Origin: Thiotrichales bacterium
Lineage (GTDB): Bacteria; Pseudomonadota; Gammaproteobacteria; Beggiatoales; Beggiatoaceae
DNA: 40,443 bases
Direction: 5' to 3'
Assembly: GCA_016744475.1 (NCBI GenBank)
Contig: JADGEH010000014.1
Coordinates: 31,264 to 71,706 of the forward strand
The stretch's first letter is position 1. Each line of letters starts with the position of its first letter. The notes below the pieces were generated by a model. That model saw only the letters and a list, made by a program, of their open reading frames with translations. It searched no databases and was not told the origin of the DNA. Below, in pieces: positions 10,616-20,389 of this stretch. Position numbers and translations under genes: made by a program.

Positions 10616-13060
10616 ATGACTAGCAAAGCGAATACTATGCTACCCATTTTGCCACTACGTGATGTGGTCGTTTACCCTCACATGGTGATTCCCTTATTTG
10701 TAGGGCGAGAAAAATCTATCCATGCCTTAGAAAAAGCCATGACAGAAGACAAGCAAATTCTGTTAGTGGCGCAAAAAAGCGCTTCTGATGATGATCCGAA
10801 AATCAGTGATATTCATGAAGTCGGCACTGTATCCAGCATTTTACAACTGTTAAAGCTGCCTGATGGCACGATTAAAGTTTTGGTGGAAGGTAATCAGCGT
10901 GCAAAGATCACTGACTTTATTGAAGAAGAAGATTATTTTACGGCACAAATTGAAGTCTGGCCCACGCCACCATTAGAAGAGCGTGAAACAGAAGTTCTAT
11001 CTCGCTCCATTATTTCTCAATTTGAACAATATATTAAACTCAACAAAAAAGTCCCTCCAGAAATTTTAAGCTCGCTCAATGGCATTGAAGACCCCAGTCG
11101 TTTAGCCGACACCATTGCTGCACACATGGTGGTGAAATTAGATGAAAAACAGCATATTTTAGAAATCATACAAGTACGGGATCGTCTTGAGCATCTGATC
11201 TCCTTGATTGAAGCAGAAATTGATTTATTGCAAGTAGAAAAACGTATTCGCAAACGTGTTAAAGGGCAAATGGAAAAAAGCCAACGCGAATATTATTTGA
11301 ATGAGCAAATGAAAGCGATTCAAAAAGAGCTGGGGGAAATGGAAGATGTCCCCAATGAAATTGAAGAACTCAGCGAGAAAATTGAACAGGCGGGGATGAC
11401 TAAAGAAGCCAAAGACAAAGTAGTAGCAGAGTTGAACAAGTTAAAAATGATGTCCCCTATGTCTGCTGAAGCTACGGTGGTACGTAATTATATTGATGTA
11501 ATGGTCGCAGTACCTTGGAAAAAACGCAGCAAAATTAGTCGTGATTTGAGTAAAGCAGAGGATATATTAGAAGCTGATCATTATGGCTTGGAAAAAGTTA
11601 AAGAACGTATTCTGGAATATTTAGCCGTGCAACAACGGGTGAAAAAACTGAAAAGCCCTATTTTATGCTTAGTTGGGCCTCCAGGCGTAGGTAAAACTTC
11701 ATTGGGTCAATCAATTGCGCGAGCCACTAATCGAAAATTTGCCCGTATGGCTTTAGGCGGTGTGCGTGATGAGGCGGAAATTCGTGGGCATCGGCGTACC
11801 TACATTGGCTCTATGCCGGGTAAAATCATCCACAATTTGTCTCGGGTGGAAACTCGTAATCCTTTATTTTTATTAGATGAAGTAGACAAAATGTCTATGG
11901 ATTTTCGTGGTGATCCTTCTTCTGCTTTATTAGAAGTATTAGACCCAGAACAAAACAATACCTTTAATGATCACTATCTTGAAGTCGATTATGATTTATC
12001 CGATGTCATGTTTATTGCCACTGCCAATACTTTAAACATTCCACCGCCGTTATTGGATCGTATGGAAGTTATTCGTATTCCTGGGTATACGGAAGAGGAA
12101 AAACTCAATATCGCGGTTAATTATTTAATCCCTAAACAGATTAAAAATAATGGCCTGGATGCTAAGGAACTGACTATTGGTGAAAGCGCCGTCCGCGACA
12201 TTATTCGCTACTATACCCGTGAAGCGGGTGTGCGTAATTTAGAGCGAGAAGTGTCTAAACTCTGTCGTAAAGTAGTCAAAGAAATATTGCTCAAAGAATC
12301 CACAGCTAAAACCGATAAAAGCAAAGCAGCTATGAAGAAACAAGTGATTTCCTCACGCAACTTAGAAAAATATCTGGGTGTGCAACGTTTCCGTTATGGT
12401 TTAGCAGAAGAGGAAGACCGCATTGGTCAAGTCACAGGACTGGCTTGGACTGAAGTCGGTGGCGATTTACTCACCATAGAAGCCGCACGGATGCCAGGCA
12501 AAGGTAAACTGGCTTACACCGGGCAACTGGGTGATGTGATGCAGGAATCCATTCAGGCCGCCATGAGCGTGGTACGCGGACGGGCGCGCAGTTTAGGGAT
12601 TGATCCTAACTTTCATCAGGAACAAGACATCCACATTCATGTGCCTGAAGGCGCTACCCCTAAAGATGGCCCTAGTGCGGGGGTAGGCATGTGTATCGCT
12701 TTGGTGTCCGTACTGACCGATATTCCGGTACGCTCAGATGTAGCTATGACCGGAGAGATTACCTTGCGTGGAGAAGTGTTGCCTATTGGTGGTTTGAAAG
12801 AAAAAATGTTGGCGGCATTGCGCGGTGGCATTAAAACCGTGTTAATCCCCAAAGAAAATCACCGTGATTTGGCAGAAATTCCTGACAATATCAAGAAAAA
12901 TCTGAATATTGTCGAAATGCAATGGTTTGATGAAGCATTGCAACATGCCTTGCAAGAAATGCCTACGCCAAAAGAAGAAATAGCCTCAAATAACAATGCA
13001 GTGGCAGAAAAAGAACAAAATGAGGCCAAAAAAACCACACAAACCGTGCAAACCCATTGA
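10616..13060 (+). CDS. lon: ATP-dependent protease Lon
   Basis: Cytoplasmic AAA+ serine protease that degrades misfolded and regulatory proteins. 814 residues. The N-terminal substrate-binding domain starts [23 protein letters not shown], a long helical region (about 185-310) follows, then the ATPase with Walker A GPPGVGKT at 354-361 and Walker [11 protein letters not shown]. The protease domain holds the catalytic dyad S687 (PKDGPSAG) and K730 (GGLKEK), 43 residues apart as in E. coli. The last 40 residues are a charged low-complexity tail. AAGGAA lies about 8 nt before the ATG. hupB follows as in many Proteobacteria; clpX is not upstream here. Confidence 0.98.
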   Translation: MTSKANTMLPILPLRDVVVYPHMVIPLFVGREKSIHALEKAMTEDKQILLVAQKSASDDDPKISDIHEVGTVSSILQLLKLPDGTIKVLVEGNQRAKITDFIEEEDYFTAQIEVWPTPPLEERETEVLSRSIISQFEQYIKLNKKVPPEILSSLNGIEDPSRLADTIAAHMVVKLDEKQHILEIIQVRDRLEHLISLIEAEIDLLQVEKRIRKRVKGQMEKSQREYYLNEQMKAIQKELGEMEDVPNEIEELSEKIEQAGMTKEAKDKVVAELNKLKMMSPMSAEATVVRNYIDVMVAVPWKKRSKISRDLSKAEDILEADHYGLEKVKERILEYLAVQQRVKKLKSPILCLVGPPGVGKTSLGQSIARATNRKFARMALGGVRDEAEIRGHRRTYIGSMPGKIIHNLSRVETRNPLFLLDEVDKMSMDFRGDPSSALLEVLDPEQNNTFNDHYLEVDYDLSDVMFIATANTLNIPPPLLDRMEVIRIPGYTEEEKLNIAVNYLIPKQIKNNGLDAKELTIGESAVRDIIRYYTREAGVRNLEREVSKLCRKVVKEILLKESTAKTDKSKAAMKKQVISSRNLEKYLGVQRFRYGLAEEEDRIGQVTGLAWTEVGGDLLTIEAARMPGKGKLAYTGQLGDVMQESIQAAMSVVRGRARSLGIDPNFHQEQDIHIHVPEGATPKDGPSAGVGMCIALVSVLTDIPVRSDVAMTGEITLRGEVLPIGGLKEKMLAALRGGIKTVLIPKENHRDLAEIPDNIKKNLNIVEMQWFDEALQHALQEMPTPKEEIASNNNAVAEKEQNEAKKTTQTVQTH

Positions 13061-13090
13061 GATATTGGACTGAATCTGTAATGATTAAGG

Positions 13091-13137
13091 CTGATGGTGT
13101 GAAACACGCCGTCAGTCCTAGCCTTCAGGCATTTTTT
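13091..13137 (+). terminator. Possible terminator of lon
   Basis: Hairpin CTGATGGTGTG (13091-13101), loop AAA, CACGCCGTCAG (13105-13115), 11 pairs including two G-U. A T-run (13132-13137) follows only after about 16 nt, so either it is a weak terminator or the hairpin serves another purpose in the lon-hupB gap. Confidence 0.4.
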
Positions 13138-13250
13138 CAAAACAACGATGAGGTGGGACTGTCTGGTATAAATCATGCTCAACAAGCACGCGCTGTACTG
13201 CCTGTTATCATCTGTTTTCTATATCTTAATAAACTTGTCATGGGGGTAAA

Positions 13251-13523
13251 ATGAATAAATCTGAATTAATCCAGGCTGTCTCTGATGCCGCAGAAATTTC
13301 TAAAGCGGATGCGGGTAAAGCGATTGATGCTATGTTAGATACCATCACTCAAGCTTTAGCCGAAGATGATCAGGTCACCTTAATCGGTTTTGGTACCTTT
13401 AATGTGCGCGAACGCGCTGCACGTACAGGACGCAATCCTCGCACGGGTGATCCTATTGAAATCAAAGCGGCTAAAGTACCTGGCTTTAAGCCCGGTAAAG
13501 CTTTAAAAGATGCCGTTAACTAA
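13251..13523 (+). CDS. hupB: DNA-binding protein HU-beta
   Basis: Small nucleoid protein that binds and bends DNA as a dimer. 90 residues, exactly the family length. The [25 protein letters not shown] helical dimerisation part, VTLIGFGTF, and the DNA-contacting arm [17 protein letters not shown] with its intercalating proline are all present, ending [13 protein letters not shown] purine-rich GGGGG site lies just before the ATG. Its place after lon and before ppiD matches the conserved gene order and supports the beta subunit name. Confidence 0.96.
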   Translation: MNKSELIQAVSDAAEISKADAGKAIDAMLDTITQALAEDDQVTLIGFGTFNVRERAARTGRNPRTGDPIEIKAAKVPGFKPGKALKDAVN

Positions 13524-13551
13524 GGCATTTGAGATATTTTTTATAAAACGG

Positions 13552-13580
13552 TTGATTTTTAATTTTTAGAGACGTACAAT
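13552..13580 (+). promoter_or_regulatory. Sigma-70 promoter of the tRNA pair
   Basis: TTGATT (13552-13557), 17-nt spacer, TACAAT (13575-13580), 18 nt before the mature tRNA-Val 5' end. Spacing and position fit well. Confidence 0.65.
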
Positions 13581-13598
13581 TTCAATCTTTCGGTGGTC

Positions 13599-13674
13599 GG
13601 GTGCTTAGCTCAGCTGGTAGAGCATCGCCCTTACAAGGCGAGGGTCGGGGGTTCGAACCCCTCAGCACCCACCA
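13599..13674 (+). tRNA. tRNA-Val (UAC)
   Basis: 76-nt cloverleaf. Acceptor GGGTGCT pairs with AGCACCC, D-stem GCTC/GAGC, anticodon stem TCGCC/GGCGA with loop CTTACAA (anticodon TAC), T-arm GGGGG TTCGAAC CCCTC, and an encoded CCA at 13672-13674. Confidence 0.97.
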
Positions 13675-13689
13675 ATTAAATAAGTTCCT

Positions 13690-13766
13690 GGAGCGGTAGT
13701 TCAGCTGGTTAGAATACCGGCCTGTCACGCCGGGGGTCGCGGGTTCGAGTCCCGTCCGCTCCGCCA
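13690..13766 (+). tRNA. tRNA-Asp (GUC)
   Basis: 77-nt cloverleaf. Acceptor GGAGCGG pairs with CCGCTCC, discriminator G, encoded CCA at 13764-13766, and anticodon stem CCGGC/GCCGG with loop CTGTCAC (anticodon GTC). It lies 15 nt after tRNA-Val, so both come from one transcript. Confidence 0.97.
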
Positions 13767-13771
13767 TATTC

Positions 13772-13810
13772 AAAGGGAGTACGCTAAAATCAAGCGTGCT
13801 CCCTTTTTTT
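13772..13810 (+). terminator. Rho-independent terminator of the tRNA operon
   Basis: Stem AAAGGGAGTACGCT / AGCGTGCTCCCTTT with one G-U pair, loop AAAATCA, followed directly by T7. It begins 6 nt after tRNA-Asp. Confidence 0.9.
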
Positions 13811-13929
13811 ATGCTTAAAATTTATTCCTGTTTGCACAACACTCGCAAAATACACAGGATATGCAGTACAATCCTCCTCTTCTTAAATAGCACTTCTATA
13901 AAATCACTTTACATCTAAGGAAAAGCTAT

Positions 13930-15822
13930 ATGTTGTTGCAAGGTATTCGTGATCAGGCGCAAGGCTGGATTGCCTGGGTCATTGTGATTTTAATCTCCAT
14001 TCCCTTTGCCTTATGGGGGATTCAAGAATATTTAGGTGGCGGCAACCAGGTGGTGGTGGCTAAAGTCAACGATCAAGAATTAGATAAATATACGCTTGAT
14101 TTTCAGGTCAGTAATCAAATCCAGCGTTTGCGTTCATTTGGTGCAGAATTTGATTTTTCCAGTATGGAAAAACAAATCAAACAAAGCACTTTAGAGCGCA
14201 TGATTGATGAAGAAATACTTTTTCAAACCGCATTGAATCAACAATTGCGTGTCGGCGATGGTTTGTTGCAAGCGCGCATCCATAGCATACAAGGCTTCCA
14301 ACAAAACGGACAATTTTCAAAAACTCTGTACGAACAAAGAATTCGTGCTCAATATCCCAGCGCTGTAGCCTTTGAACAAGAAATGCGCCGCAACTTAGCC
14401 ATTAGTCAATTACAAGACGGTTTATCGCGCTCATCATTTTTCAGCGCGGCAGAGAAAAAAGCCTACCAACAATTAGATCAGCAACAACGTTTAGTCAGCT
14501 ATGTATTACTAGCCGCAGAACAGTTTAAACCGACTATTGAAATATCTGAGCAAGACATTCAAACCTATTATGATGAGCATCAATCTCAGTATTTTACTGA
14601 AGAACAAGTGGCGATTGATTATGCGGTTTTAGATAAATCCCAATTAGCCACCCAGATCGATATTGATGAAGGCTTACTTCAGCAACGTTACGAGCAACAA
14701 AAATCTCAATACACGACCTCTGCCCAATGGCAAGCCAGCCACATCTTAATTCCCACAGAGGCGGATATGGAGGCAGCTAAAAAACAAGCAGACAGTCTTT
14801 TAGAACGAGTGAAAGCTGGAGAAGATTTTGCCAAACTGGCAAAAGAATTCTCCAAAGACCCCATTTCTGCGGAAAAAGGTGGAGATTTAGGTTTTTTTGG
14901 CACGGGTCAAATGGTCGCCCCCTTTGAAGCCGCCGTTAAAACTTTGAAAGTCGATGAAGTGAGTGAATTAGTTGAAAGTCGCTTTGGGTTTCACATTATA
15001 AAACTCACTGGCATTAAACCTGAGCACACCAAAGCCTTTGCTGAAGTGGAAACAGAGTTGCGAACTCAGATACAAAACGAAGAAGCTCAAACTCGCTTTG
15101 AAGCATTAACGGATGAGTTTTCTAATCTGGCCTTTGAACAACCGGATAGTCTTGAGCCTTTGCTTAATAGCTTAGGTTTAGAAAAACAAAGTTCAGAACT
15201 GTTTACTCGTAGTAGCGAAAAACAAGGTATTTTAGCTGAGCCTAAAGTGATAGAAGCTGCATTTAGCACACCTGTGTTACAAGATGCCCAGAATAGCGAA
15301 GTATTGACCCTAGAAGATGGACGCTATTTAGTATTACGTGCCAAACAGCATGAAAAATCACAAGCTCAAGCCTTAGACACCGTAAAAGAACAAATTACTG
15401 AACATTTGCGTACTGAAAAAAGCCAGAAGCAAGCCGCCGAACTGGGTGAACAACTACTGAGTGCCATACGTCAACAAGAAGATGGACAAAGTGTGTTAAC
15501 CGCACATGAACTGGGTTGGGAAAAACCGCAATGGCTGACACGCCAAGGCAATGAAATAAGCTTACCTCAGTTACGTGATGCTGCCTTTAAAATGGGTAAT
15601 ATCAAAGAACAAGAAGCTTTATATCAAGGCATTACATTAAATAATGGTGATTATGCTGTGTTTGTTGTTTTAGATATAAAAAATCCTGAACCTCATCAGG
15701 ATGCAGGCGACAAAACACAATTTGTACAACAAGAAAATGCCTATGGACAAACTGAGTTCCAAGCATTTTTATCGGGTTTAAAAGAACAATCTGAAATCAA
15801 AGTCTATTCCAGTCGGCTTTAA
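13930..15822 (+). CDS. ppiD: PpiD-like periplasmic peptidyl-prolyl isomerase / chaperone
   Basis: Inner-membrane-anchored folding factor for newly exported proteins. 630 residues, typical of PpiD. A short cytoplasmic start ([13 protein letters not shown]) leads into one membrane helix at about 13-33, then a SurA-type N-terminal chaperone domain. The parvulin rotamase domain runs about 266-360 ([48 protein letters not shown]). A long alpha-helical C-terminal part follows. AAGGAAAAG before the ATG is a good ribosome site. Its place after hupB is the usual PpiD context. Confidence 0.94.
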   Translation: MLLQGIRDQAQGWIAWVIVILISIPFALWGIQEYLGGGNQVVVAKVNDQELDKYTLDFQVSNQIQRLRSFGAEFDFSSMEKQIKQSTLERMIDEEILFQTALNQQLRVGDGLLQARIHSIQGFQQNGQFSKTLYEQRIRAQYPSAVAFEQEMRRNLAISQLQDGLSRSSFFSAAEKKAYQQLDQQQRLVSYVLLAAEQFKPTIEISEQDIQTYYDEHQSQYFTEEQVAIDYAVLDKSQLATQIDIDEGLLQQRYEQQKSQYTTSAQWQASHILIPTEADMEAAKKQADSLLERVKAGEDFAKLAKEFSKDPISAEKGGDLGFFGTGQMVAPFEAAVKTLKVDEVSELVESRFGFHIIKLTGIKPEHTKAFAEVETELRTQIQNEEAQTRFEALTDEFSNLAFEQPDSLEPLLNSLGLEKQSSELFTRSSEKQGILAEPKVIEAAFSTPVLQDAQNSEVLTLEDGRYLVLRAKQHEKSQAQALDTVKEQITEHLRTEKSQKQAAELGEQLLSAIRQQEDGQSVLTAHELGWEKPQWLTRQGNEISLPQLRDAAFKMGNIKEQEALYQGITLNNGDYAVFVVLDIKNPEPHQDAGDKTQFVQQENAYGQTEFQAFLSGLKEQSEIKVYSSRL

Positions 15823-15833
15823 TACGAGGAAAA

Positions 15834-16160
15834 ATGATGAAAGGCGGACTCGCAAATTTAATGAAACAAGCGCAAGATATGCAAAGCAATCTGCAACAAG
15901 CGCAGGAAGAATTGGAAAAGCTAGAAGTGATTGGCGAAGCTGGCGGCGGCATGGTTAAAGTCACCATGACAGGACGGCATGATGTGCGCAATGTGGATGT
16001 TGATAGTAGCTTGATGGGGGATGACAAAGACATGCTAGAAGATTTAGTCGCAGCGGCAGTTAATGATGCTGTGCGTAAAGTTGAAAAAACCAGCAAAGAA
16101 AAGATGTCTTCAGTTACAGGAGGATTTAATCTTCCTGATGGTTTTAAACTGCCTTTCTAA
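15834..16160 (+). CDS. YbaB/EbfC family nucleoid-associated protein
   Basis: 108-residue DNA-binding protein family. The start [32 protein letters not shown] and the core [22 protein letters not shown] are the family signature. Two ATG codons (15834, 15837) are possible. It follows ppiD by 11 nt, so it is likely co-transcribed. This differs from the common dnaX-ybaB-recR arrangement; neither partner is in this window. Confidence 0.94.
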   Translation: MMKGGLANLMKQAQDMQSNLQQAQEELEKLEVIGEAGGGMVKVTMTGRHDVRNVDVDSSLMGDDKDMLEDLVAAAVNDAVRKVEKTSKEKMSSVTGGFNLPDGFKLPF

Positions 16161-16168
16161 ATCTATGT

Positions 16169-16207
16169 TGAGTTCAATATCACAAAGCAGCCTAGATATT
16201 GGACTCA
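16169..16207. terminator. Hairpin after ybaB
   Basis: TGAGTTCAATATC (16169-16181) pairs with GATATTGGACTCA (16195-16207), 13 pairs with one G-U and a 13-nt loop. No T-run follows, so it is only a candidate terminator or mRNA-end structure. Confidence 0.4.
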
Positions 16208-16341
16208 TCTCCTACCCATTGCATTGCTCAATGCGCGTGAGTCTGTTTCAAATATCATATCTGAATAATACTTGAACCCAAAAGTCCACTATCTCAATAC
16301 AAAATGGTCGTTTGAAAATATTAAGAGAATACAAAAAGAGA

Positions 16342-16428
16342 TGGTGCCGAGAAGAGGACTTGAACCTCCACTGGGTTTCCCCAACTAGCACCTGAAGCTA
16401 GCGCGTCTACCAATTTCGCCACCTCGGC
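16342..16428 (-). tRNA. tRNA-Leu (CAG)
   Basis: 87-nt class II tRNA on the minus strand. Acceptor GCCGAGG pairs with TCTCGGC-type end, encoded CCA at 16344-16342. Anticodon stem CTAGC/GCTAG with loop TTCAGGT gives CAG. The long variable arm TTGGGGAAACCCAG and T-loop TTCAAGT are clear. Confidence 0.96.
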
Positions 16429-16447
16429 ATGAGGGAAGAAGGCGCGT

Positions 16448-16476
16448 ATGATAAATAAGGACATTTACCTTGTCAA
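16448..16476 (-). promoter_or_regulatory. Strong sigma-70 promoter of tRNA-Leu
   Basis: On the minus strand, TTGACA (16476-16471), 17-nt spacer, TATCAT (16453-16448), then a GC-rich discriminator ACGCGCC typical of stable-RNA promoters. Its -35 box and spacer overlap the TTG start codon of rnr on the other strand. Confidence 0.8.
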
Positions 16477-18650
16477 GAAAGAAAAAAATTAAATCACCTG
16501 AAAATCTAAGCGATCCGTTTGCCGAACGCGAAGCTCAGAAATATGCTAATCCTATTCCCAGTCGTGAACTCATTATTCAACAACTGGTAAAAGCAGGTGT
16601 GCCTATGAAGCACAAAGCATTGGCTGAACACCTAGGCATCAATGATGACGAGCGCTTGGAGGCCTTACGCCGCCGCCTCAAAGCGATGGAGCGTGACGGA
16701 CAGCTCATTCGTAATCGGCGCGGGGATTATGGTCTACTCAAAAAAATGAACCTCATTAAGGGGCGCGTGATAGGCCATCCTGATGGTTACGGCTTTTTAG
16801 TACCTGAAGAAGGTGGCGATGATTTGTTTTTGTCCGAAAAGCAAATGCGCAGCTTACTGCATGGTGATCTGGCCCTGGCTAATGTGGTCGGTATTGATCG
16901 TCGAGGTCGTAAAGAAGGCGCTTTAGTGGAAGTGCTAGAACATGCTAATCAATCTTTAGTCGGACGTTTTTTTGCAGAACATGGTGTAAACTTCGTTGAA
17001 GCCAATAATCGCCGTATTGCCCAAGACATACTGATTCCTCCTGAGCACACACTGGGAGCACAAAACGAACAAATTGTGATCGTTGATTTAATCGAGCAGC
17101 CTAACAAACACCATCCGCCCATGGGGCGAGTGATAGAGGTATTAGGCGATCATATGGACCCCGGTATGAGTACGGCTATTGCCGTCCGCGATCACAGTAT
17201 TCCGCAAAGCTGGCCGGCTGAAGTGGAACAATTGGCAGCCAAATTACCGCGTTATGTGCCCAGTAGAGCGAAGAAAAATCGTGAAGACCTGCGTGAACTA
17301 CCTTTGGTGACTATTGATGGGGAAACCGCACGCGATTTTGATGATGCTGTATATTGCGAGCCACAAGGCAAAAGTTGGCGTTTATTAGTGGCTATTGCTG
17401 ATGTATCGCATTACGTTAAAGTGGATGCGCCGCTGGATTTGGAAGCGAAAAATCGAGGCACCTCGGTATATTTTCCAGATCGTGTTGTTCCCATGCTACC
17501 GGAAGCGCTATCAAATGGTTTGTGCTCGCTGAATCCGAATGTTGATAGGCTGTGTATGGTGTGTGAACTCATCATTACCCATCATGGCACGGTACGGCGC
17601 TCGCGTTTTTTTGAAGGTGTCATGAACTCTAAAGCGCGTCTGACCTATACCCAAGTGGCGGCGGCGTTAGAGGGTGATGCCGAAGCCGTACCAGAAAACA
17701 TTTTGCCGCATGTACAACACCTGTCTCAGCTTTACGAGTTATTAAAAGTGCGTCGTGAAAAACGCGGTGCATTAGATTTTGATACTACAGAAACCCGTAT
17801 TGTTTTTGATGAGCAGAAAAAAATTGATAGCATTGTCCCCGTCGTCCGCAATGATGCGCACCGCCTCATTGAAGAAATGATGCTGCTGGCCAATGTTGCT
17901 GCCGCAGAATATCTCAGCGCACAAGAAATGCCGCTGTTATTTCGAGTTCACGAAGGGCCTAGCGAAGAAAAACTCAAAGATTTACGCGGCTTTTTAGGGA
18001 CATTAGGCTTACGCTTAGCCGGAGGCGATCAACCAGAAGCCACGCATTACGCCAGCGTTTTAGCCAGCATTCAAGATCGTCCTGATCGACACATGATCCA
18101 AACCGTACTCCTGCGCAGTCTGCGTATGGCGGTATACACGCCTGATAATAAAGGTCATTTTGGGCTTTCTTATGCCGCTTATGCACATTTCACCTCCCCC
18201 ATCCGGCGTTATCCTGACTTATTAGTGCATCGCGCCATTCGTCATTGCCTCTCAGGACAGCCGCCTGAAAAATTCCGTTATGGACATGGAGACATGGAAG
18301 TATTGGGCGAACACTGTTCCATGGCAGAGCGGCGTGCTGACGATGCGACCCGTGATGTCGTTGCTTGGCTGAAATGTGAATACATGCGCGATAAAGTGGG
18401 TGATAGCTATCCAGGCACTATCACGGCGGTCACTGCATTCGGGTTATTTGTCGAACTCGACAATATCTTTGTTGAAGGCTTAATACATGTGACTGCATTA
18501 AAAAATGATTATTATCAATTTGATCCTTCGCATCATTGCCTCAAAGGTGAACGCAGCGGCACCGTTTATCGTTTATCTGATCGTTTAGAAGTTAAGGTAG
18601 CGCGTGTCGATTTGGATGAGAAAAAAATTGATTTTGTATTGGCTGAATAA
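16470..18650 (+). CDS. rnr: Ribonuclease R
   Basis: 3'-5' exoribonuclease that degrades structured RNA and helps clear defective tmRNA-tagged messages. 726 residues. Order seen: basic N-terminus, winged-helix domain (about 25-95, AEHLGINDDERLEALRRRLKAM), cold-shock-type domains (GRVIGHPDGYGFLVPEE), the RNB catalytic domain with its metal-binding aspartates in DGETARDFDDAVY (about 283-295), and a C-terminal S1 domain (YPGTITAVTAFGLFVELDNIFVEGLIHV). It starts with TTG: an in-frame stop at 16452-16454 excludes a longer form, and ATAAGG lies about 10 nt upstream. The C-terminal basic tail of E. coli RNase R is absent. Confidence 0.95.
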   Translation: MSRKKKIKSPENLSDPFAEREAQKYANPIPSRELIIQQLVKAGVPMKHKALAEHLGINDDERLEALRRRLKAMERDGQLIRNRRGDYGLLKKMNLIKGRVIGHPDGYGFLVPEEGGDDLFLSEKQMRSLLHGDLALANVVGIDRRGRKEGALVEVLEHANQSLVGRFFAEHGVNFVEANNRRIAQDILIPPEHTLGAQNEQIVIVDLIEQPNKHHPPMGRVIEVLGDHMDPGMSTAIAVRDHSIPQSWPAEVEQLAAKLPRYVPSRAKKNREDLRELPLVTIDGETARDFDDAVYCEPQGKSWRLLVAIADVSHYVKVDAPLDLEAKNRGTSVYFPDRVVPMLPEALSNGLCSLNPNVDRLCMVCELIITHHGTVRRSRFFEGVMNSKARLTYTQVAAALEGDAEAVPENILPHVQHLSQLYELLKVRREKRGALDFDTTETRIVFDEQKKIDSIVPVVRNDAHRLIEEMMLLANVAAAEYLSAQEMPLLFRVHEGPSEEKLKDLRGFLGTLGLRLAGGDQPEATHYASVLASIQDRPDRHMIQTVLLRSLRMAVYTPDNKGHFGLSYAAYAHFTSPIRRYPDLLVHRAIRHCLSGQPPEKFRYGHGDMEVLGEHCSMAERRADDATRDVVAWLKCEYMRDKVGDSYPGTITAVTAFGLFVELDNIFVEGLIHVTALKNDYYQFDPSHHCLKGERSGTVYRLSDRLEVKVARVDLDEKKIDFVLAE

Positions 18651-18651
18651 A

Positions 18652-18810
18652 TAGACTTGTCCGGGCTTAAGAGCCTATACGAAAACGGGAAAATCGGCTG
18701 CAAATCCGCCCTTTTGGTCAGGTTTTCCGCTTTTTTTCGTTAAATAGCCCGCTATTCGCCTCAAATGAACGAAAAAAACCACTCAATCCCGCTGCTTTTC
18801 GCTATGGCGT
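18652..18810. mobile_element. Chimeric TAGACTTG-type miniature element, right end lost
   Basis: It starts 2 nt after the rnr stop. Bases 18652-18741 match, at roughly 90 percent by eye, the reverse complement of the end of the element at 33703-33890 (shared start TAGACTTGTCCGGGCTTAAG). From 18742 it instead matches the reverse complement of the elements at 23079 and 38559 (AAATAGCCCGCTATTCGCCT, then the CTTTTCGCTA block). The expected right terminal repeat is missing. Confidence 0.7.
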
Positions 18811-18816
18811 TTAAAC

Positions 18817-18851
18817 ACTGAACTGTCAGCTTTTATCACTGATAGTTCAGT
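18817..18851. terminator. Hairpin between converging rnr and flippase genes
   Basis: ACTGAACTGTCAG (18817-18829) pairs with CTGATAGTTCAGT (18839-18851), 13 pairs with one G-U in the plus-strand RNA. No T-run. It lies between convergent genes and could stop transcription from either side. Confidence 0.5.
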
Positions 18852-18877
18852 ATTTGAACGCTAGATATTTATAGGCT

Positions 18878-20389
18878 TCACCATTTAGATTGAACTCTCT
18901 GCCAAATAGCCTGTCGATCAGCAGGAAACATCACAAAGTAGAGCAGGCCAAAAGGCATGAGTAACACGCAACCCCATAATCCCATCAGTAGATAATTATC
19001 CGCAGTCGGCACCCATTGCGGCGCATACACACTAAAACCCACCATCCCTGCGGCTAACAATAAGGGCGGCAATAATTGCCAAATATAGTGCAATACAGAA
19101 ATGTCCAATATTTTGCCAATATACCAAGGTTGCAAGAACACTTTGATGATTAACATGGGGATAGCGGTACCCCAAGCGACACCGAGAATGCCGTATTTGG
19201 GAGCCAGATAAATACTTAATGCAACATTCACAAAACCTTCAAGCAAAGAAATTAAGCCAAATAATTGGTGTTTTTGTAGAGCATACATGATGGCTACGCC
19301 AGTGCTTTGCGACAATGTGACGGCATACGCGATGGTCAAAACCCATAACACAGGCAGTGCGCCTAGAAAAGAAGCATCAGCCCACAGCAAAATAAATTGC
19401 TCACCTAAAATCAATAAAGCCGTGGCTATCGCAAAACTTAAGAACGCCGCCATTGATAATGATTTAAAAAATAGGGCGCGTAATTGTTCGGGTTTGCCCT
19501 CGCCATCTAAAGTAGAAAATCGCGCAGTAAACACGGGAATAGACGCAGAGGAAATAAATTGCAAGTAGTAGCGCATAAGAATACCCGCCACACCATAAAT
19601 CCCCACCGAAGTTAAATCCAACCAACGTCCAATCACGAAAGCATCTAAGTTAAAACGCAAAATACTCGATAACTCCTGCGTGGCAGCCCCCACTCCAAAG
19701 GTCAGTAATGCGGCTAGCATACTGAAACTACCGCCGCGTAAATTGAATTTCACCCTGGGAAATAAACGCAAGCAAAACCAGAAGTTAAAACCTAAAGTCA
19801 GTATCGCCGCGATAAGATTAGCGTAAGCCACCCCGACCAACCCCAAACCGCCACTAAGAAAAGCGACGACGCACAAGGTGCGGACTAGAATCACACTAAT
19901 GTCCACCACATTGGCTTCAAAAAAGCGTTCATGCGCCTTCATCACGGCACTGAGTAAGTTACCAGGGAAAGCAATCCCCATGCTGATGCCTAGAATCACT
20001 ACTAACAACTTGAAATCTTCAAAATGCTCAGGTTCTACATTAAAAAATAGTGCAATATGATCGTCAAATAAGAACGACAGAATCACCACTACAGTTCCAA
20101 TACAAAGAAACATCACTAAAGCTGTATTAATACTTTCATTCAATGCTTTATAGTTCTTTTGTCCTGCATAACGTGCAACATATCGAGTCACCGCAGATTC
20201 AACACCTAGATCAAGTATGCCGTAATAACCCACAATAGAACTAATTAGTGTCCAAATACCAAAACCGGTGACACCTAAATTTTTAATAATATAGGAAGTA
20301 AGAAAGAAACCCACAAATACCGCCACCAACATAGTGGCCCAGTTGCTAAAAATACTCACCAGCAGAGAATTACGTTTTGAGTCATTCAT
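18878..20389 (-). CDS. Polysaccharide flippase, Wzx/MOP family
   Basis: 503-residue, very hydrophobic inner-membrane protein with about 12-14 predicted membrane segments. The start NSLLVSIFSNWATMLVAVFVGFFLTSYIIKNLG and the following GFGIWTLISSIVGYYGILDLGVESAVTRYVARY are characteristic of Wzx-like transporters that flip undecaprenyl-linked glycans. Its ATG overlaps the TGA of the upstream ligase-like gene (ATGA), so the two are translationally coupled. It is the last gene of the polysaccharide cluster. The glycan it carries cannot be told. Confidence 0.88.
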   Translation of the reverse strand: MNDSKRNSLLVSIFSNWATMLVAVFVGFFLTSYIIKNLGVTGFGIWTLISSIVGYYGILDLGVESAVTRYVARYAGQKNYKALNESINTALVMFLCIGTVVVILSFLFDDHIALFFNVEPEHFEDFKLLVVILGISMGIAFPGNLLSAVMKAHERFFEANVVDISVILVRTLCVVAFLSGGLGLVGVAYANLIAAILTLGFNFWFCLRLFPRVKFNLRGGSFSMLAALLTFGVGAATQELSSILRFNLDAFVIGRWLDLTSVGIYGVAGILMRYYLQFISSASIPVFTARFSTLDGEGKPEQLRALFFKSLSMAAFLSFAIATALLILGEQFILLWADASFLGALPVLWVLTIAYAVTLSQSTGVAIMYALQKHQLFGLISLLEGFVNVALSIYLAPKYGILGVAWGTAIPMLIIKVFLQPWYIGKILDISVLHYIWQLLPPLLLAAGMVGFSVYAPQWVPTADNYLLMGLWGCVLLMPFGLLYFVMFPADRQAIWQRVQSKW

